Below the pieces are notes generated by a model. It searched no databases, had not been told where the DNA came from, and was given only the letters and a program-made list of their open reading frames with translations. Below are positions 35,551 through 47,479 of a DNA stretch of 60,000 nt, one piece after another. Position 1 is the first letter of the stretch, and the number at the start of each line of letters is the position of its first letter. The position numbers and the translations under genes are program-made. The stretch is from Apostichopus japonicus. Taxonomy: Eukaryota > Echinodermata > Holothuroidea > Aspidochirotida > Stichopodidae. The DNA lies in the NCBI RefSeq assembly GCF_037975245.1, contig NC_092579.1, forward strand, positions 16,580,178 through 16,640,177, in the 5' to 3' direction.

Positions 35551-37330
35551 ATGGATAGCTACCATAGCATGAACGAAAGTAACTACATTACACCAAACAC
35601 TAACGCTAGGATCACAGTCGTAGCGAATGGTGTGTTCTTTTTCGTTGGAATCATCGGTAACGGTCTGGTTATTCTAGCAGTTATATCTTCCAAAAAGCTT
35701 CAGACGTCAACCAATGCATTCATCGTAAGCCTTGCTGTGACTGATGTCTTAACAAGCTTGACACATCCGATATATATTGTTGTGAAGTGTATCAACTTTT
35801 ATACGCCCCGATTGGAAACTGTTTGTCAGATTGTAACGCCTATCGCTAATACTTCAGTTTGTTGCAGCTTTCTAACATTAGCGGTCATCGCCATTAACCG
35901 TTACACGCTCATTGCAAGCCCACATAGAATATATCCAGCGCTATTTCGTGCAAAGATGAATATATTGTGGATAACGCTGTTGTGGGTCATATCAGCTTCT
36001 GTGGTGATTTTACCGCCTTACGTATTTGACTTCGGTAAATTTGGTTTCGGTCGAGATGAACACAATTGCATCTCCGTTCCTGAACATCCCTCGACAAAGC
36101 TGTATGCTCTTCTGGTGGTTGCAGTGTTCTATCCTCTCCCACTCATCACCATTGTCGTTTGTTACGTGGGTATCTTTATCCGCCTCTTTGCTCACAATCG
36201 ACGACTAAACGCAAATAGATGTCATCTGCGGACTCAAAGAACATCTCCTGGAAGATTCAACACAACGAATGACAGGTAATTAAAAATATCAGAATCATGA
36301 TAGATTGATCGAACGATCCATCGACAAACCGATGGATCAATCGACCACAACCATGACAAACCGATCGAAAACTGATCGATTGGCAAATATCAGGTGATTG
36401 ACTGACCGATTGCTCGAACTATCGAACGAAAGAAGCATTGTCGACCGACTGCCAACCAGGCGCTTAGCCAAGGGGCGCCCCTTCCTCTTGAGCATATTTT
36501 TTTATGATATCGCTAGTAATTTCAAAATAGAAAATGCTAATAGATGCAACTTACAAGGCCTGGGAAGTGTCATTTCCAGCGATATGGGAGGCATTTTCGG
36601 CCAAAATTTTCTTGCACGCTTCGCGCCAACTAATGGTGGCGCTTAGATAGTTTGCCTACAGGCTTCGCCCCTCCCTTGGTAAATTCTTTGCTACGCGCCT
36701 GCTACCAACTGCCTGACAAACCTTATGGACCGACGTTCTCTCCACACCTATTGTACAATAGGAAGATAAATCAATATATGATTGTATCGTTGTACTAATT
36801 GGAAAAATATCCAGGAGAAAAGTCGATAAGTTAAAACTTATAGGTCGTCCTAAATCTCAAAGTCTTAGTCGGTCCCATAATCAGTATTCAGATGGTAAGC
36901 ACCAGTGAAAGCTGATTTAAAGTGTTTCGCTTCAAGCAGTTAATTACTTTCTGATTTATTTCCTTTTTTATATTTTAGCTTTGACATTGAAACAAGGAAT
37001 GGCAAGAAGACGCATGCGCAGTCGTTCATCACGCCCGTACAGATTCAAGTCACAAAGAATATGTTTATCATATTCATTGCTCTCGTGGTTTGTTTTACAC
37101 CGTACACCGTGTGTTCGATATTACAGGAATGTGCAATTGAGGTATACACACGAACTATCGCCTCTGCGAACGGCATCATCAATCCGATCATATACGGTTT
37201 TAACCATCCTGTGTTTCGTGAAGTGTTTACCGCCCTCATAAAACGCAAAGATGTCCCTCAGCCCTCTTTCATCTGGAGAAGTATAAAGAAGAAACGAGTG
37301 ATGGAACAAACCGGAAATTCTTCGTTGTAG
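35551..37330 (+). CDS. Rhodopsin-type G-protein-coupled receptor, tandem copy B (two exons)
   Basis: Exons 35551-36275 and 36979-37330 have the same lengths and phase-2 junction as copy A and encode 358 residues. All class A landmarks (GN, LAVTD, both disulfide Cys, NRY, CFTP, NPIIY) are kept. An in-frame ATG also exists at 35542 in poor context; 35551 is preferred because all copies share it. Copy-specific changes include Leu73 to His, Trp80 to Cys, Gly104 to Cys, Tyr125 to His and Lys317 to Asn. The first three lie in or near helices 2-3, where ligand contacts are expected, so specificity may differ (inference). Exon 1 is C-like at its 5' half and A-like at its 3' half; the intron and start of exon 2 are A-like and the end of exon 2 is C-like. 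A likely 5'UTR acceptor ends at 35450. Confidence 0.93.
36276..36978 (+). other. Intron of GPCR B
   Basis: 703 bp, nearly identical to intron A, including the shared dispersed repeat at 36535-36685. Confidence 0.85.
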
Positions 37331-38491
37331 TCTGGTTATAATGTCTACGGTAGTGGATGTCAAAGGTCGTGCATTTTGTGTGCAGGTTGCCAAATTCTCT
37401 TGGTAACATACTCACCGACCAAATGGAAAATCATAATGTTACAATTGCATGAGTAATTATGAATTCAGAAGTCAAACTCAGAATGTTTGCAAATGAAAGT
37501 AAAATGATAACAGGATGGAGAAAGTAATAACAAAAGTAAACAAATAACGTTATATTTAAGGGAAATAATCATTTATACCTACGTATGTATTGTTGGTAAT
37601 TTGTATGAACCATATCAGTGATGAATTCTTTTGTATGACAGACAGTCATTATAGTAAATACACACATATATATTATATTTCATATTTTGTCTGAGTTTGT
37701 TCATCATATGCTCCATACGGTATAAATACAGACATATTTTTCGTAATGGACTAAAATTTGCATAACTCGGTAATTACAAACAACAACAATGGTAACATTG
37801 AACTCCTAGTATGAAGTGTATGGTTCAATAATGTTTTTAATATGCTTGACTTAACTTTGTAGAAGGAAAATGGTCTAAAAATTCGGTACACATGTTTATC
37901 GATAGCAGGTTACTCACTGCTTAACAGGGCAAGAAAAGCGAAAAACCTGAAACATAACATGGGAGTAGGGCCACTAAATGAGTTTGCGGAATGGTTTTTC
38001 CTATATATATTATATTCATTAATTGGTATATAGACACTTGAATTTTCGTCCTATCTTTCATTGATGCAAACAGGTGATTAGAAACCATCATTGGCTTATT
38101 TCATTGTTGTTTGTTTGTTTTCTTCTTGAAATCTCCCCCAATAATAATAATAATAGTAAATAATAATAATAATATTAATAACAACAATAATTTTGTGCTA
38201 ACCCGAACATGATATACAGTCGACACGTAGCCTACACCTAAGAAGTATTTTCTTAAGTATTGCAACGACAAACAATTTTGTGATATCCAAAGTATACTTT
38301 TATATACAGAAAGATACAGACTTTCAGTGTGGGATATTATTACTTCTAAACTACATTAATGAAAGATAGAGACATACCTTTTGGTATTATTTTATATTAA
38401 CTCTAGAATACCATTGTATAAAAGTGACTGCCACAGAACTTGTGTATACTACCGTATTGTGTCTAAACTTCCTTAATGTACATGAACTTTG
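37331..38491. repeat. 3' flank of GPCR B, shared with copies A and C, ending in a 115-bp repeat unit
   Basis: The flank is closest to copy C: both have GTTTGCAAATGAAAGTAAAA and GATAACAGGATGGAG, which copy A lacks. An AATAAT-rich patch lies at 38140-38190. One 115-bp unit (38423 on) is cut by the LTR retrotransposon. No separate gene. Confidence 0.8.
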
Positions 38492-38658
38492 TGTAACATA
38501 ATCATACTCGTAAGAAACTCTTTAATACTTTCTCTGTGATTCTACACAGACTCTGTAAAACCCGATTGTCAATATACACGATTAAGACACACATCGATCC
38601 TCTCTGAGTCTCTCTTCCATCATATGTATATATTCTTACCAGACATCCAACTTTTACA
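38492..38658 (+). repeat. 5' LTR
   Basis: 167 bp, TG...CA ends. It differs from the 3' LTR at three sites, all within CATATGTATATATTCTTACC (38620-38640). Confidence 0.96.
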
Positions 38659-38661
38659 CGG

Positions 38662-38680
38662 TGGCAGCGGTTCAAAGGTT
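38662..38680 (+). other. Probable primer-binding site
   Basis: TGGCAGCGGTTCAAAGG begins three bases after the LTR, with the TGG start expected for pairing with a tRNA CCA end. The tRNA was not identified. Confidence 0.6.
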
Positions 38681-38984
38681 ACAACACCAGGAACACGCCG
38701 AACGTAAACGCTGTCCTGGCTTCATCGACATACGCCAGGAAACAACGATTTTAGAGACGGTATCTCCGTAAGTACCACCGGAACGAAAGGCCTAGCGCTA
38801 TCACTCAGTACACATAGGCCACAACGACACTATTGTGTATACAATACAACGGGCTACGGCGATTCTCTAGCGGGTGCCATAACTATTGCCTCTCACAAGT
38901 TTGTTTTCGTGCTCATCATTAGTGTGGCGCTATTCCAGAACTATTTAAGCATCCATCACAGAGAATTCCTAACACAAATCAACC

Positions 38985-39440
38985 ATGGCAGATAGTGTAC
39001 CGAAAATGGATTGGAATTCATCGAACCAGGGAGAATTCTTTCAAGCTGTTCAAACAACGACTTGAGCTCTATTTCCAAATAAAAAAGATAACCGGAGCCG
39101 ACCAAGTTCCCATTCTGCTTCTCGCTGTTGGGGAGGAAGGCTTACAGCGATACAACAGCTGGATTTTAACAGTTGAAGAATCAAAATGTGCCACTACCCT
39201 TTTTGGAAAATTTATGGCACAGCTAGAACCAGCAGAAAACTTCAGAATTGCACGACTGAAACTGCGAAACTACTATCAACAACCCGGCGAAAAGCTTGAT
39301 GATTTTGTCAACCGTTGCAAGCTACTTTCAAAAAAATGTGATTTCACGAAAGAAGGAAGCGGACGAACGTCTCGTGGAGCAAATCATTGCTAGTACTCCA
39401 ATTTCTGAATTTCAGAAAGAACTCTTGAGTCAGCCAAAGA
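38985..39440 (+). pseudogene. gag: gag gene with frameshifts
   Basis: The natural start is probably ATG 38985 (context ACCATGG), giving MADSVPKMDWNSS. This frame stops at about 39065. The capsid-like sequence (FKQRLELYF, then LRNYYQQPGEKLDDFVNRCK) is carried in a second frame to about 39350. A third frame carries EADERLVEQIIASTP to about 39435, after which the second frame resumes (IQKALELGRRYEAAAAH) and runs into pol. Three small indels therefore break the capsid region. Coordinates of the breaks are approximate. Confidence 0.85.
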
Positions 39441-41805
39441 ATTTACGATCCAAAAAGCCTTGGAGCTTGGTCGTAGATATGAAGCAGCTGCAGCACACAT
39501 CACTGACATACAAGCTATGCAATCGAAGCCAACTTCTCAAATTGCCACGATCAACAAGAAAGGCACTAGATGCCGGAACTGTGGTGGTGATCACGTCAAA
39601 GGTAACTGTCCCGCACGAAACGATCATTGCAGAGCATGCGGAAAGATGGGCCATTGGGCCAAGTTATGCCTCACAACAAAGTTTAAAAAAGGTGGGCAAT
39701 CGAAATCAAAGTCAAGACAGTCTCATTCCAGAGGGGCACACAGAAGTCGTAACAACTATGACTCCCACAGTAATAACCAGCCACGTACAAACAAACATAT
39801 CGAGTCCATCCAACAGTTACCGGACAGAGAGGATCAGATCGTAAAGGAGCTGGAATCATTTTCCTTCAGCTCTATCAAGGTGTCATCAATGCACTCTTCA
39901 GAAACGAGAAATCAAGTGCATGCCAACATCGACATTAAGCTCAACAACAAGCCAGGTGTTCACTCCCTAAACATAAAGGTGGACACAGGCGCAGAAGGAA
40001 ATACCTTACCCATGAGAATCTACAGAAACATGTATCCTGAACATATTGATCATACAGGAAAACCAACACCGGGCATTCTAAAGGAGACAAACTGTGTAAT
40101 AACTGCATACAATGACGAAGTAATCAAATGCTTTGGGACTACAACACTCGGCTCTCGTTTCCAAGAGGAATGGCTCCAAACAACATTCTTTGTGGTCGAC
40201 GTAACGGGTCCAGCAATACTAGGATTGGACTCTTGCAGGGATCTACACCTCATCACCTTGCACTGCGCCATAACAAAGGAACAATCAAACATCAACAGTA
40301 TTCAAGACCTGAAGCAAGCCTATCCAAATCAGTTTGACAAAATAGGCGAATTCCAAAATGAGCACAAACTTGTCCTGGATCCAAATGTGCCAAGCCACAT
40401 AGACCCACCAAGAAAAACACCAATCGCTCTCCGAGGAAAGATCAAACAAGAGCTGGACTCAATGGAAAGCCAGAGCATCATCAGACGCATCGATGAACCA
40501 ACCGAGTGGGTCAGCTCCCTCACGTACGTCACAAAGCGAGACGGAAGCCTAAGGGTGTGCTTAGACCCAAAGCATCTCAACCAAGCGCTCATAAGACCTA
40601 TCCACAAGACACCAACGCTTGAAGAATTAAACCACAAGTTCTCAGGGGCAAAGGTGTTTTCGAAACTCGATGCAAAAGCCGGATATTGGGCGGTCAAACT
40701 CGATACCGAAAGCCAAAAACTAACAACATTTCAAACGCCTTTTGGGAGATATTGCTTCCAACGCCTACCCTTCAGTCTAACAGTAAGTCAAGACATCTTC
40801 CAATTAGAAATGGATAGAATTCTTGAGAGGTGCAACGGAGCATGTGGCATAGCTGATGACATAGTAATATTTGGGAAAACGGACAAGGAACATGATGAAA
40901 ACTTAATCAGTTTCATGGAACAAGCCAAGAAACATGGCTTAGCCCTCAACTCAAACAAGTGTGTCGTCAAAACAAACAGCATTTCCTTCTTTGGAAACGT
41001 TTACACCAGCCAGGGCATACACCCAGATCCAGCAAAAGTCGCAGACATTCAGTCCATGACACCTCCAAGTAACAAAACAGAACTCCAACAGTTTCTTGGA
41101 ATGATGACATACTTGTCCAGTTTTGTAAAGGACTTCAGCAGCAAAACATCCACACTCAGAGATCTACTCAAAGCAAACACAGAGTTTTTGTGGGAAGCTC
41201 ACCACCAATCCACTTTCAATCAACTGAAACAGGAAATTTCAGCCTCATCCTTGCTTCTGTACTACGCCTCAGAAGAACCTGTGTATCTACAGTGTGATGC
41301 CAGCCTCAAAGGACTCGGGGTGGCGCTTCTTCAAAAGAATGGGGATGGATTTTTGCAGCCAGTGGCATATGCAAGCAAAAGCCTCACTCAAACAGAGCAA
41401 AGGTATGCCTGCATTGAAAGGGAACTGCTTTCAATTGTTTTTGGTTGTCATCGTTTTCACACCTACCTGTTTGGCCGAGATTTTCACGTGATCGCAGATC
41501 ATAAACCCCTTATCATGATCACGCAAAAGCCACTCATATCAGCGCCGCCACGTCTGCAACGCATGTTGGTAAAACTTCAAGGTTACAATTTCACCATCGA
41601 ACATCGCTCGTGGACCGACAACCAACTGGCAGATGCTCTGTCAAGGTTTCCCAACCCAAGAGAGTCAACAACCATTGACCTTGACATTCGAGTCGACTTA
41701 GTGAGGTTTCCAACAGAGAGCTTGGTACAGTTGCAGAGGGAAACACGACAAGACCCACTGCTCCAACAACTATCAGAGATCATTACACAAAGTATCTCAT
41801 TATAA
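39437..41805 (+). CDS. pol: gag-pol reading frame: nucleocapsid, protease, reverse transcriptase, RNase H
   Basis: One open frame of about 788 codons, with no start of its own because it continues from gag. Counting from the codon at 39460: two CCHC zinc knuckles at residues 38-50 and 57-70; aspartic protease VDTGAEGNTLP at 174-184; reverse transcriptase from about 300 to 520, with KLDAKAGYW at 402-410, LPFSLTVSQDIFQ at 436-448 and the catalytic IADD at 464-467; and RNase H from about 605, with CDASLKGLG, IERELL and ADHKPL. The IADD box is normal in some metazoan Ty3 lineages. Ser in LPFSL, where Gly is usual, is a private change. The frame stops at TAA 41803 just past a deletion junction, so the integrase is out of frame downstream. 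Confidence 0.95.
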
Positions 41806-42614
41806 GGAAAATTCCTGGAAACTGTAGCAGTCACGCTGTTATCATTGCCATGAAACAGGTATTCAGTGAACACGGGAAACCAGAAAAGGTTGTCAGCGAC
41901 AACGGACCTCAGTTTGCCAGCGAACTCTTCAAGCAATTTGCAAGTGGGTGGAGTTTCGACCATGTCACTTCATCTCCAAGGCGACCACAAGGCAACGGAT
42001 TCATTGAGCGACAGGTCCGTACCGCCAAGTCAATCTTGACAAAGGCCAAACAATCCAACACAGACATCCACATGGCCTTACTAATGTGGAGAACAACTCC
42101 TGTTAGTCAGACTCTAACCAGCCCGTCCAAAATGCTAATGGGAAGGACACTTAAGTCAATACTTCCAGGAAAGTCCACAAACCCCAGCCTTAACTCAGAG
42201 CACATTAAGGAAGAACTGGAGATAAGGCAAGACACACAAAAGAGGCATATTGACAAACATGCTCTCCCCCAGACACTTCCACCACTTTACGCAGGTCAAC
42301 ACGTCCATGTGCAAAACCAAGACACAGGACACTGGTTCCCTGCCACAGTAAGGAACAAAACTGCAGAACCAAGGTCCTACATCATTGAAACACCCAACGG
42401 AAAAGTAGTGCGAAGAAACCGTCAGCACATCAGAGAAGCTGCAGTCTTACCCACATTTCCGTCAACCTCCAATACAACGGACTCATCCCATCAATCAGGC
42501 AACGCAGACCCAGCCAAGCATGTGACGTTCTACACACCCACTGCTGAGGCATCAGGTGACAGAAGCAGATTTGGAAGACTTCTTCGACCACCTCAGAGGT
42601 TCTCGCCAGATTGA
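41776..42614 (+). pseudogene. Integrase, 5'-deleted and out of frame
   Basis: In the frame of ATG 41850 the sequence reads upstream to about 41776 (HYTKYLIIRKIPGN) as integrase core. The zinc-binding HHCC domain and the first catalytic Asp are missing, lost in a deletion joined to the end of RNase H. The second Asp (VVSDNGPQF) and the Glu (GFIERQ) remain, with 35 residues between them as in DD35E enzymes. A C-terminal domain with GHWFPATVRNK and YIIETPNGKVVRRNRQHI is intact. No functional integrase can be made from this copy. Confidence 0.92.
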
Positions 42615-42777
42615 TCACCCTTGTAGACATTAAAAAACATAGCCTGATGAACATAGTTTTGTTTTATTTGCTAACCACCTTCCATATCTATTTCACTCAG
42701 CATCATCTTTTCTCGTTATTAAATTCTTCAACATATCAACAAAAATCTTTTGATTTACCTTGATTCCATCTTAAACT

Positions 42778-42789
42778 GAAAAAGGGGGA
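42778..42789 (+). other. Polypurine tract
   Basis: GAAAAAGGGGGA directly precedes the 3' LTR, the plus-strand primer position in LTR elements. Confidence 0.9.
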
Positions 42790-42956
42790 TGTAACATAAT
42801 CATACTCGTAAGAAACTCTTTAATACTTTCTCTGTGATTCTACACAGACTCTGTAAAACCCGATTGTCAATATACACGATTAAGACACACATCGATCCTC
42901 TCTGAGTCTCTCTTCCATCATATTTGTATAGTCTTACCAGACATCCAACTTTTACA
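42790..42956 (+). repeat. 3' LTR
   Basis: 167 bp. 98% identical to the 5' LTR, followed at once by CTTTG. Confidence 0.96.
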
Positions 42957-42988
42957 CTTTGGTATGGGTACTCTAATTCTAGACTACA
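42957..42988. repeat. Junction between repeat unit B and GPCR unit C
   Basis: After the LTR element the 115-bp repeat continues only to TTCTAGACTAC and then switches to ACGGAACGACGTTATTC, which in copy A lies at 8412, inside the gene's upstream flank. This is the recombination point that created unit C, and it leaves C with a shorter 5' flank than A and B. Confidence 0.85.
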
Positions 42989-43269
42989 CGGAACGACGTT
43001 ATTCAAATTCCTGAATCGGAATCCATCATCATTTGGACTCAGATAAAGGTCGCATTATTCATTTTTACGTACAGTTTTCTCCGTCATATTTCTATTCAAA
43101 TAATTCTTAGGCCTATTTTCAATGAGTTTTATGGCCAACTTTTTTTATTTAATAACGAAGTTTGACTTCTCTTCGCAGTGTTTTATGTTTACTTGTGTGT
43201 TGGGAGTTCCAACATTTACCATTAACCCTATCATATAATTTTTTACGGCGGTTCAACCTGTTGAATAGG

Positions 43270-45305
43270 ATGGATAGCTACCATAGCATGAACGAAAGTA
43301 ACTACATTACACCAAACACTAACGCTAGGATCACAGGCGTAGCGAATGGTGTGTTCTTTTTCGTTGGAATCATCGGTAACGGTCTGGTTATTCTAGCAGT
43401 TATATCTTCCAAAAAGCTTCAGACGTCAACCAATGCATTCATCGTAAGCCTTGCTGTGACTGATGTCTTAGCAAGCTTGACACAACCGATATATGTTGTT
43501 GTGAAGTGGATCAACTTTTATACGCCTCGATTGGAAACTGTTTGCCAGATTGTAACGCCTATCGCTACTACTTCAGTTGGTTGCAGCTTTCTAACAATAA
43601 CGGTCATCGCCATTAACCGTTACACGCTCATTGCAAGCCCATATAGAATATATCCAGCGCTATTTCTTGCAAAGATGAATATATTGTGGATAACGCTGTT
43701 GTGGGTCATATCAGCTTCTGTGGTGATTTTACCACCTTACGTATTTGACTTCGGTAAATTTGGTTTCGCTCGAGATGAACACACATGCATCTCTGTTCCT
43801 GAGCATCCCTCGACAAAGCTGTATGCTCTTCTGGTGGTTGCAGTGTTCTATCCTCTCCCACTCCTCACCATCGTCGTTTGTTACGTGGGTACCTTCATCC
43901 GCCTCTTTGCTCACAACCGAAGAATGAAGGCACACAGATATGCTCAACGGACTCAAAGAACAACTCCTGGTAGATTGAACACAACCAGTAACAGGTAAAT
44001 AATGAAAAATGTTGGTAGACAATCGCACGATCCACAGACATCCGACGGATCCTTCGACCAACGATGGACCAATCGATCGAAAAACTGTATGGTTGAAAGG
44101 ATGGAAGTGATCGACCAAGCTGTCTTGCGACTACAAAACTGACTGACTCAACAACTGACCGACTGACTCAACGACTTAACGACTGTTTGACCGACAGAGT
44201 GGCCTGGCGACTATTGAAAACTTGAACGATTGATTGATTGCCTAAATTATCGATCAAAAACGCAAAGAAGAATGATAGACCCACCAACTCAGCAGACTGA
44301 CTGACAAACGGACTAACTATATCAAAAGAACAACCGACCGAAATATCTACAAATCTATTGAACAGCAGACAGATAAATCGATAGACTGGGCCATATTATT
44401 GGGAAACATAAATAGTTGAGGTATTAAGTTGTACATAATTAGTCCGCCAAGTATATGTCTATGACTATAACTAATTACAAATAAAGTACGTATAAGTAAT
44501 CCTACAAAAGCGATTCGTTATAAGCCGTTTGGGTTCACTATTAAAATTCTAAGTGTTCTTGGGACAATAATAAAGCAAGCAATTTGATTTGATACAAAAG
44601 TGTCGTGCGCTGCTGCATGACAGCTGTAAAAATATGCATTGACCTCTCTCAACTGCTCCTACATGGGCTAAATATAGGCTAAATTTCGAACTGGTGCATT
44701 TAGCTGTTAATATCGTTACATAGCAAATTATATTTTAATATTATACTGAATATTATTCTTCCTGCAGTCATATACAGACGTATGGCTGCATGTACATGTG
44801 TACATTTTGAAATGAAACTTTGTTTAGATATTTTGACATAATTTGTATTAGTTAATCAATTTTGCAATTTCAAGACATTCACGTTGTAAATATATGTTAT
44901 ATTTCACATCAATTTAATTTCTTTATAATTTCTTTTCGTTTTTATGTTAAAAGTTTGGATATTGAAACAAAGAACGACAAGAAGACGCAAGCGCAGTCGT
45001 TCATCACGCCCGTACAGATTCAAGTCACTAAGAATATGTTTATCATATTCATTGCTCTCGTGGTTTGTTTTACACCGCACACCGTGTGTTCGATATTACA
45101 GGAATGTGCAATTGAGGAATACACACGAACTATCGCCGTTGCGAACAGCATCATCAATCCGATCATATACGGTTTTAAGCATCCTGTGTTTCGTGAAGTG
45201 TTTACCTCCCTCATAAAACGCAAAGATGTCCCTCAGCCCTCTTTCATCTGGAGTAGTATAAAGAAGAAACGGGTGGTGGAACAAACCGGAAATTCTTCGT
45301 TGTAG
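43270..45305 (+). CDS. Rhodopsin-type G-protein-coupled receptor, tandem copy C (two exons)
   Basis: Exons 43270-43994 and 44954-45305 have the same lengths, phase-2 junction (codon 242 AGT) and 358-residue product as A and B. All class A landmarks are intact. It differs most from A and B in the third intracellular loop (RRMKAHRYAQRTQRTTPGR, LDIETKNDKKTQ), where G-protein contacts lie. It also differs at Gly167 to Ala and Asn172 to Thr before the ECL2 Cys. The intron is 959 bp, with degenerate GACTGACTCAAC words and without the A/B repeat insertion. The 5' flank begins only about 280 bp upstream of the ATG, where it meets the LTR-element flank. A small upstream deletion relative to A and B lies near 43085. 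The likely 5'UTR acceptor ends at 43178. Confidence 0.93.
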
Positions 45306-46284
45306 TCTGGCTATAATATCTACGGTAGTGGATGTCAAAAGTCGTGCATTTTGTGTGCAGGTTGCCAAATTCTCTTGGTAACATACTCACCGACCAAATG
45401 GAAAATCATAATGTTACAATTGCATGAGTAATTATGAATTCAGTAGTCAAACTCAGAATGTTTGCAAATGAAAGTAAAAAGATAACAGGATGGAGTAAGA
45501 AATAACAAAAGTAAACAAATAACGTTATATTTAGGGGAAATAATAATATATATACCTACGCATGTACTGTAATTTGTATGAACCATATCAGTGATGAATT
45601 CTTTTGTATGACAGACAGTCATTATAGTAAATACACACATATATACTATATTTTGTCTGAGTTTGTATCATCATATGCTCCATACGGTATAAATACAGAC
45701 ATATTTTCCGTATTGGGCTAAAATTTGCATAACGCGGTAATTTACAAACAACCACAATGGTAACATAGATCTCCTAGTATGAAGTGTATGGTTCAATAAT
45801 GTTTTTAATATGCTTGACTTAACTTTGTAGAAGGAAAATGGTCTAAAAATTTGCTACACATGTTTATCGATACAGGTTACTCACTGCTTAACATGGCAAG
45901 AAAAGCGAAAAACCTGAAACATAACATGGGAGTATAATGCCACTAAATGAGTTTGCGGAATGGTATTTCCCATATATTATATCCATACATTGGTATATGG
46001 AAACTTGAATTTTTCGTCCTATCTTTCATTGATGCACACAGGTGATTAGAAAACATCATTGGCTTATTTCAATGTTTGTATGTTTTCTTCTTGAAATCTC
46101 CCCCAATAATAATAATAATAAAATAATATATATAAATAATAATTAGATTAATCAAAACGATAATGTTTTACTAACATGATAACGAACATGATATACAATC
46201 GACACGTAGCCTACACCTAAGAAGTATTTTCTTAAGTATTGCAACGACAACCGATTTTGTGATATCCAAAGTACTTTTATATAC
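45306..46284. repeat. 3' flank of GPCR C, shared with A and B
   Basis: Similar throughout to 37331-38310. No independent gene is seen. Confidence 0.8.
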
Positions 46285-46970
46285 AGAAGGTGATAGACTT
46301 TCAGTGTGGGATATAATTTCTTCTAAACTACATGAATGTCCAGATGGAGACATACCTTTGGTATCATAGTATATTAACTCTAAACTGCCTTTGTATAAAA
46401 GTGTCTGCCCAGACCTTTTATATAGCTTATTATGTATAAACTTCCTTAATGTATGGAAAGAGAAGGAAGTTTGGTAATATGGTATATTAACTCTAGAATA
46501 TACTTTTGTATAAAAGTGACTGCCACAGAACTTGTGTATACTAGCTTATTATGTCTAAACTTCCCTAATGTATAGAAAGTGCATGAACTTTGGTATAGGT
46601 ACTTTAATTCTAGACTACCTTTGCATAAAAGTGACTGCCACAGAACGTGTGTATCCTATCTTTTTATGACTTAACTTCCTTAAAGAGAAGGAACTATGGT
46701 ATAGTATGCTACTTAAACTCCAAACTATTGTTGCATAAATTTAAAGTGATTGTCACAGAACTTGTGTATTATAGCTTGTTATGTCTAAACTTCCGTAATG
46801 TATAGAAAAAGACATATCTTTGGTGTTATGGAATATTATGTTTAAACTTCAATAATACACAGAAGGACACTCGGAGTCGTGTTTTTGTTCATTTCTTCAG
46901 TGTGAAATCATCAAGGAGATATAACCTGTTTTTAAACTTAAACATGTAATATAAACACTTTGGTTTGTGT
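46285..46970. repeat. 115-bp tandem repeat array downstream of GPCR C
   Basis: AGTG(T/A)CTG-type words recur at 46400, 46515, 46630 and 46745, exactly 115 bp apart. The array matches the one after copy A unit for unit, so it predates the gene duplication. Confidence 0.88.
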
Positions 46971-47479
46971 GATGCATGGGATTTAACCCAACATACATTA
47001 ATATGTCATAACTTCATAAATTGTATTTGGACGCAAAATTCTATTAGAATTTCACTTCAAACGAAAGAGAAATGTGCCTTTGAAACCTATGATTTTATTC
47101 TAAACATTTTAATATTTTAATATATTATTTAATATCAAATCTCGATGTCCTAACCGTCAGGATGAATTGTTTTGGATGCGATAAATCAAGTAGAATTTAT
47201 ACCTTTGATGTGAGAGAAATGTGTCTCTGAACCCGGTTAGTATTCATTATATGTATCGAGACTGATATGTGAGAATTTTGAAGTTTGGTCCAAATTTGAT
47301 AATTAATATATTTTTTTAAGGGAGTGAAGACTCGTGCTCCTGAAACCAATATTTCCGCTTTTGGATTAAGTGTATCTAATCTTCGTTATTTCCATCCAAT
47401 CATGAGTTTCACTCCCATCCAACTTCTCTGAAGACATTTCCAAATATAAGTATTTATTGAAAAAAATCCGATCTGTAAC

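Larger units (their letters stand above)
38492..42956 (+). mobile_element. Ty3/Gypsy-type LTR retrotransposon, internally deleted
   Basis: A 4465-bp element with 167-bp LTRs (38492-38658 and 42790-42956) that start TGTAAC and end TTTACA. It is flanked by the 5-bp duplication CTTTG (38487-38491 and 42957-42961). The LTRs differ at 3 positions, so insertion was recent. Domain order gag - zinc knuckles - protease - reverse transcriptase - RNase H - integrase defines Ty3/Gypsy. An IADD catalytic box and two knuckles suggest a Mag/SURL-like lineage (inference). Paralogous flanks at 11650 and 46580 show the uninterrupted GCATGAACTTTGGTAT target. Frameshifts in gag and a deletion at the RNase H/integrase boundary make this copy non-autonomous. 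Confidence 0.96.

Noticed and set aside
40050-40697. Antisense ORFs over pol
   Set aside because: They are shadows of the pol reading frame.
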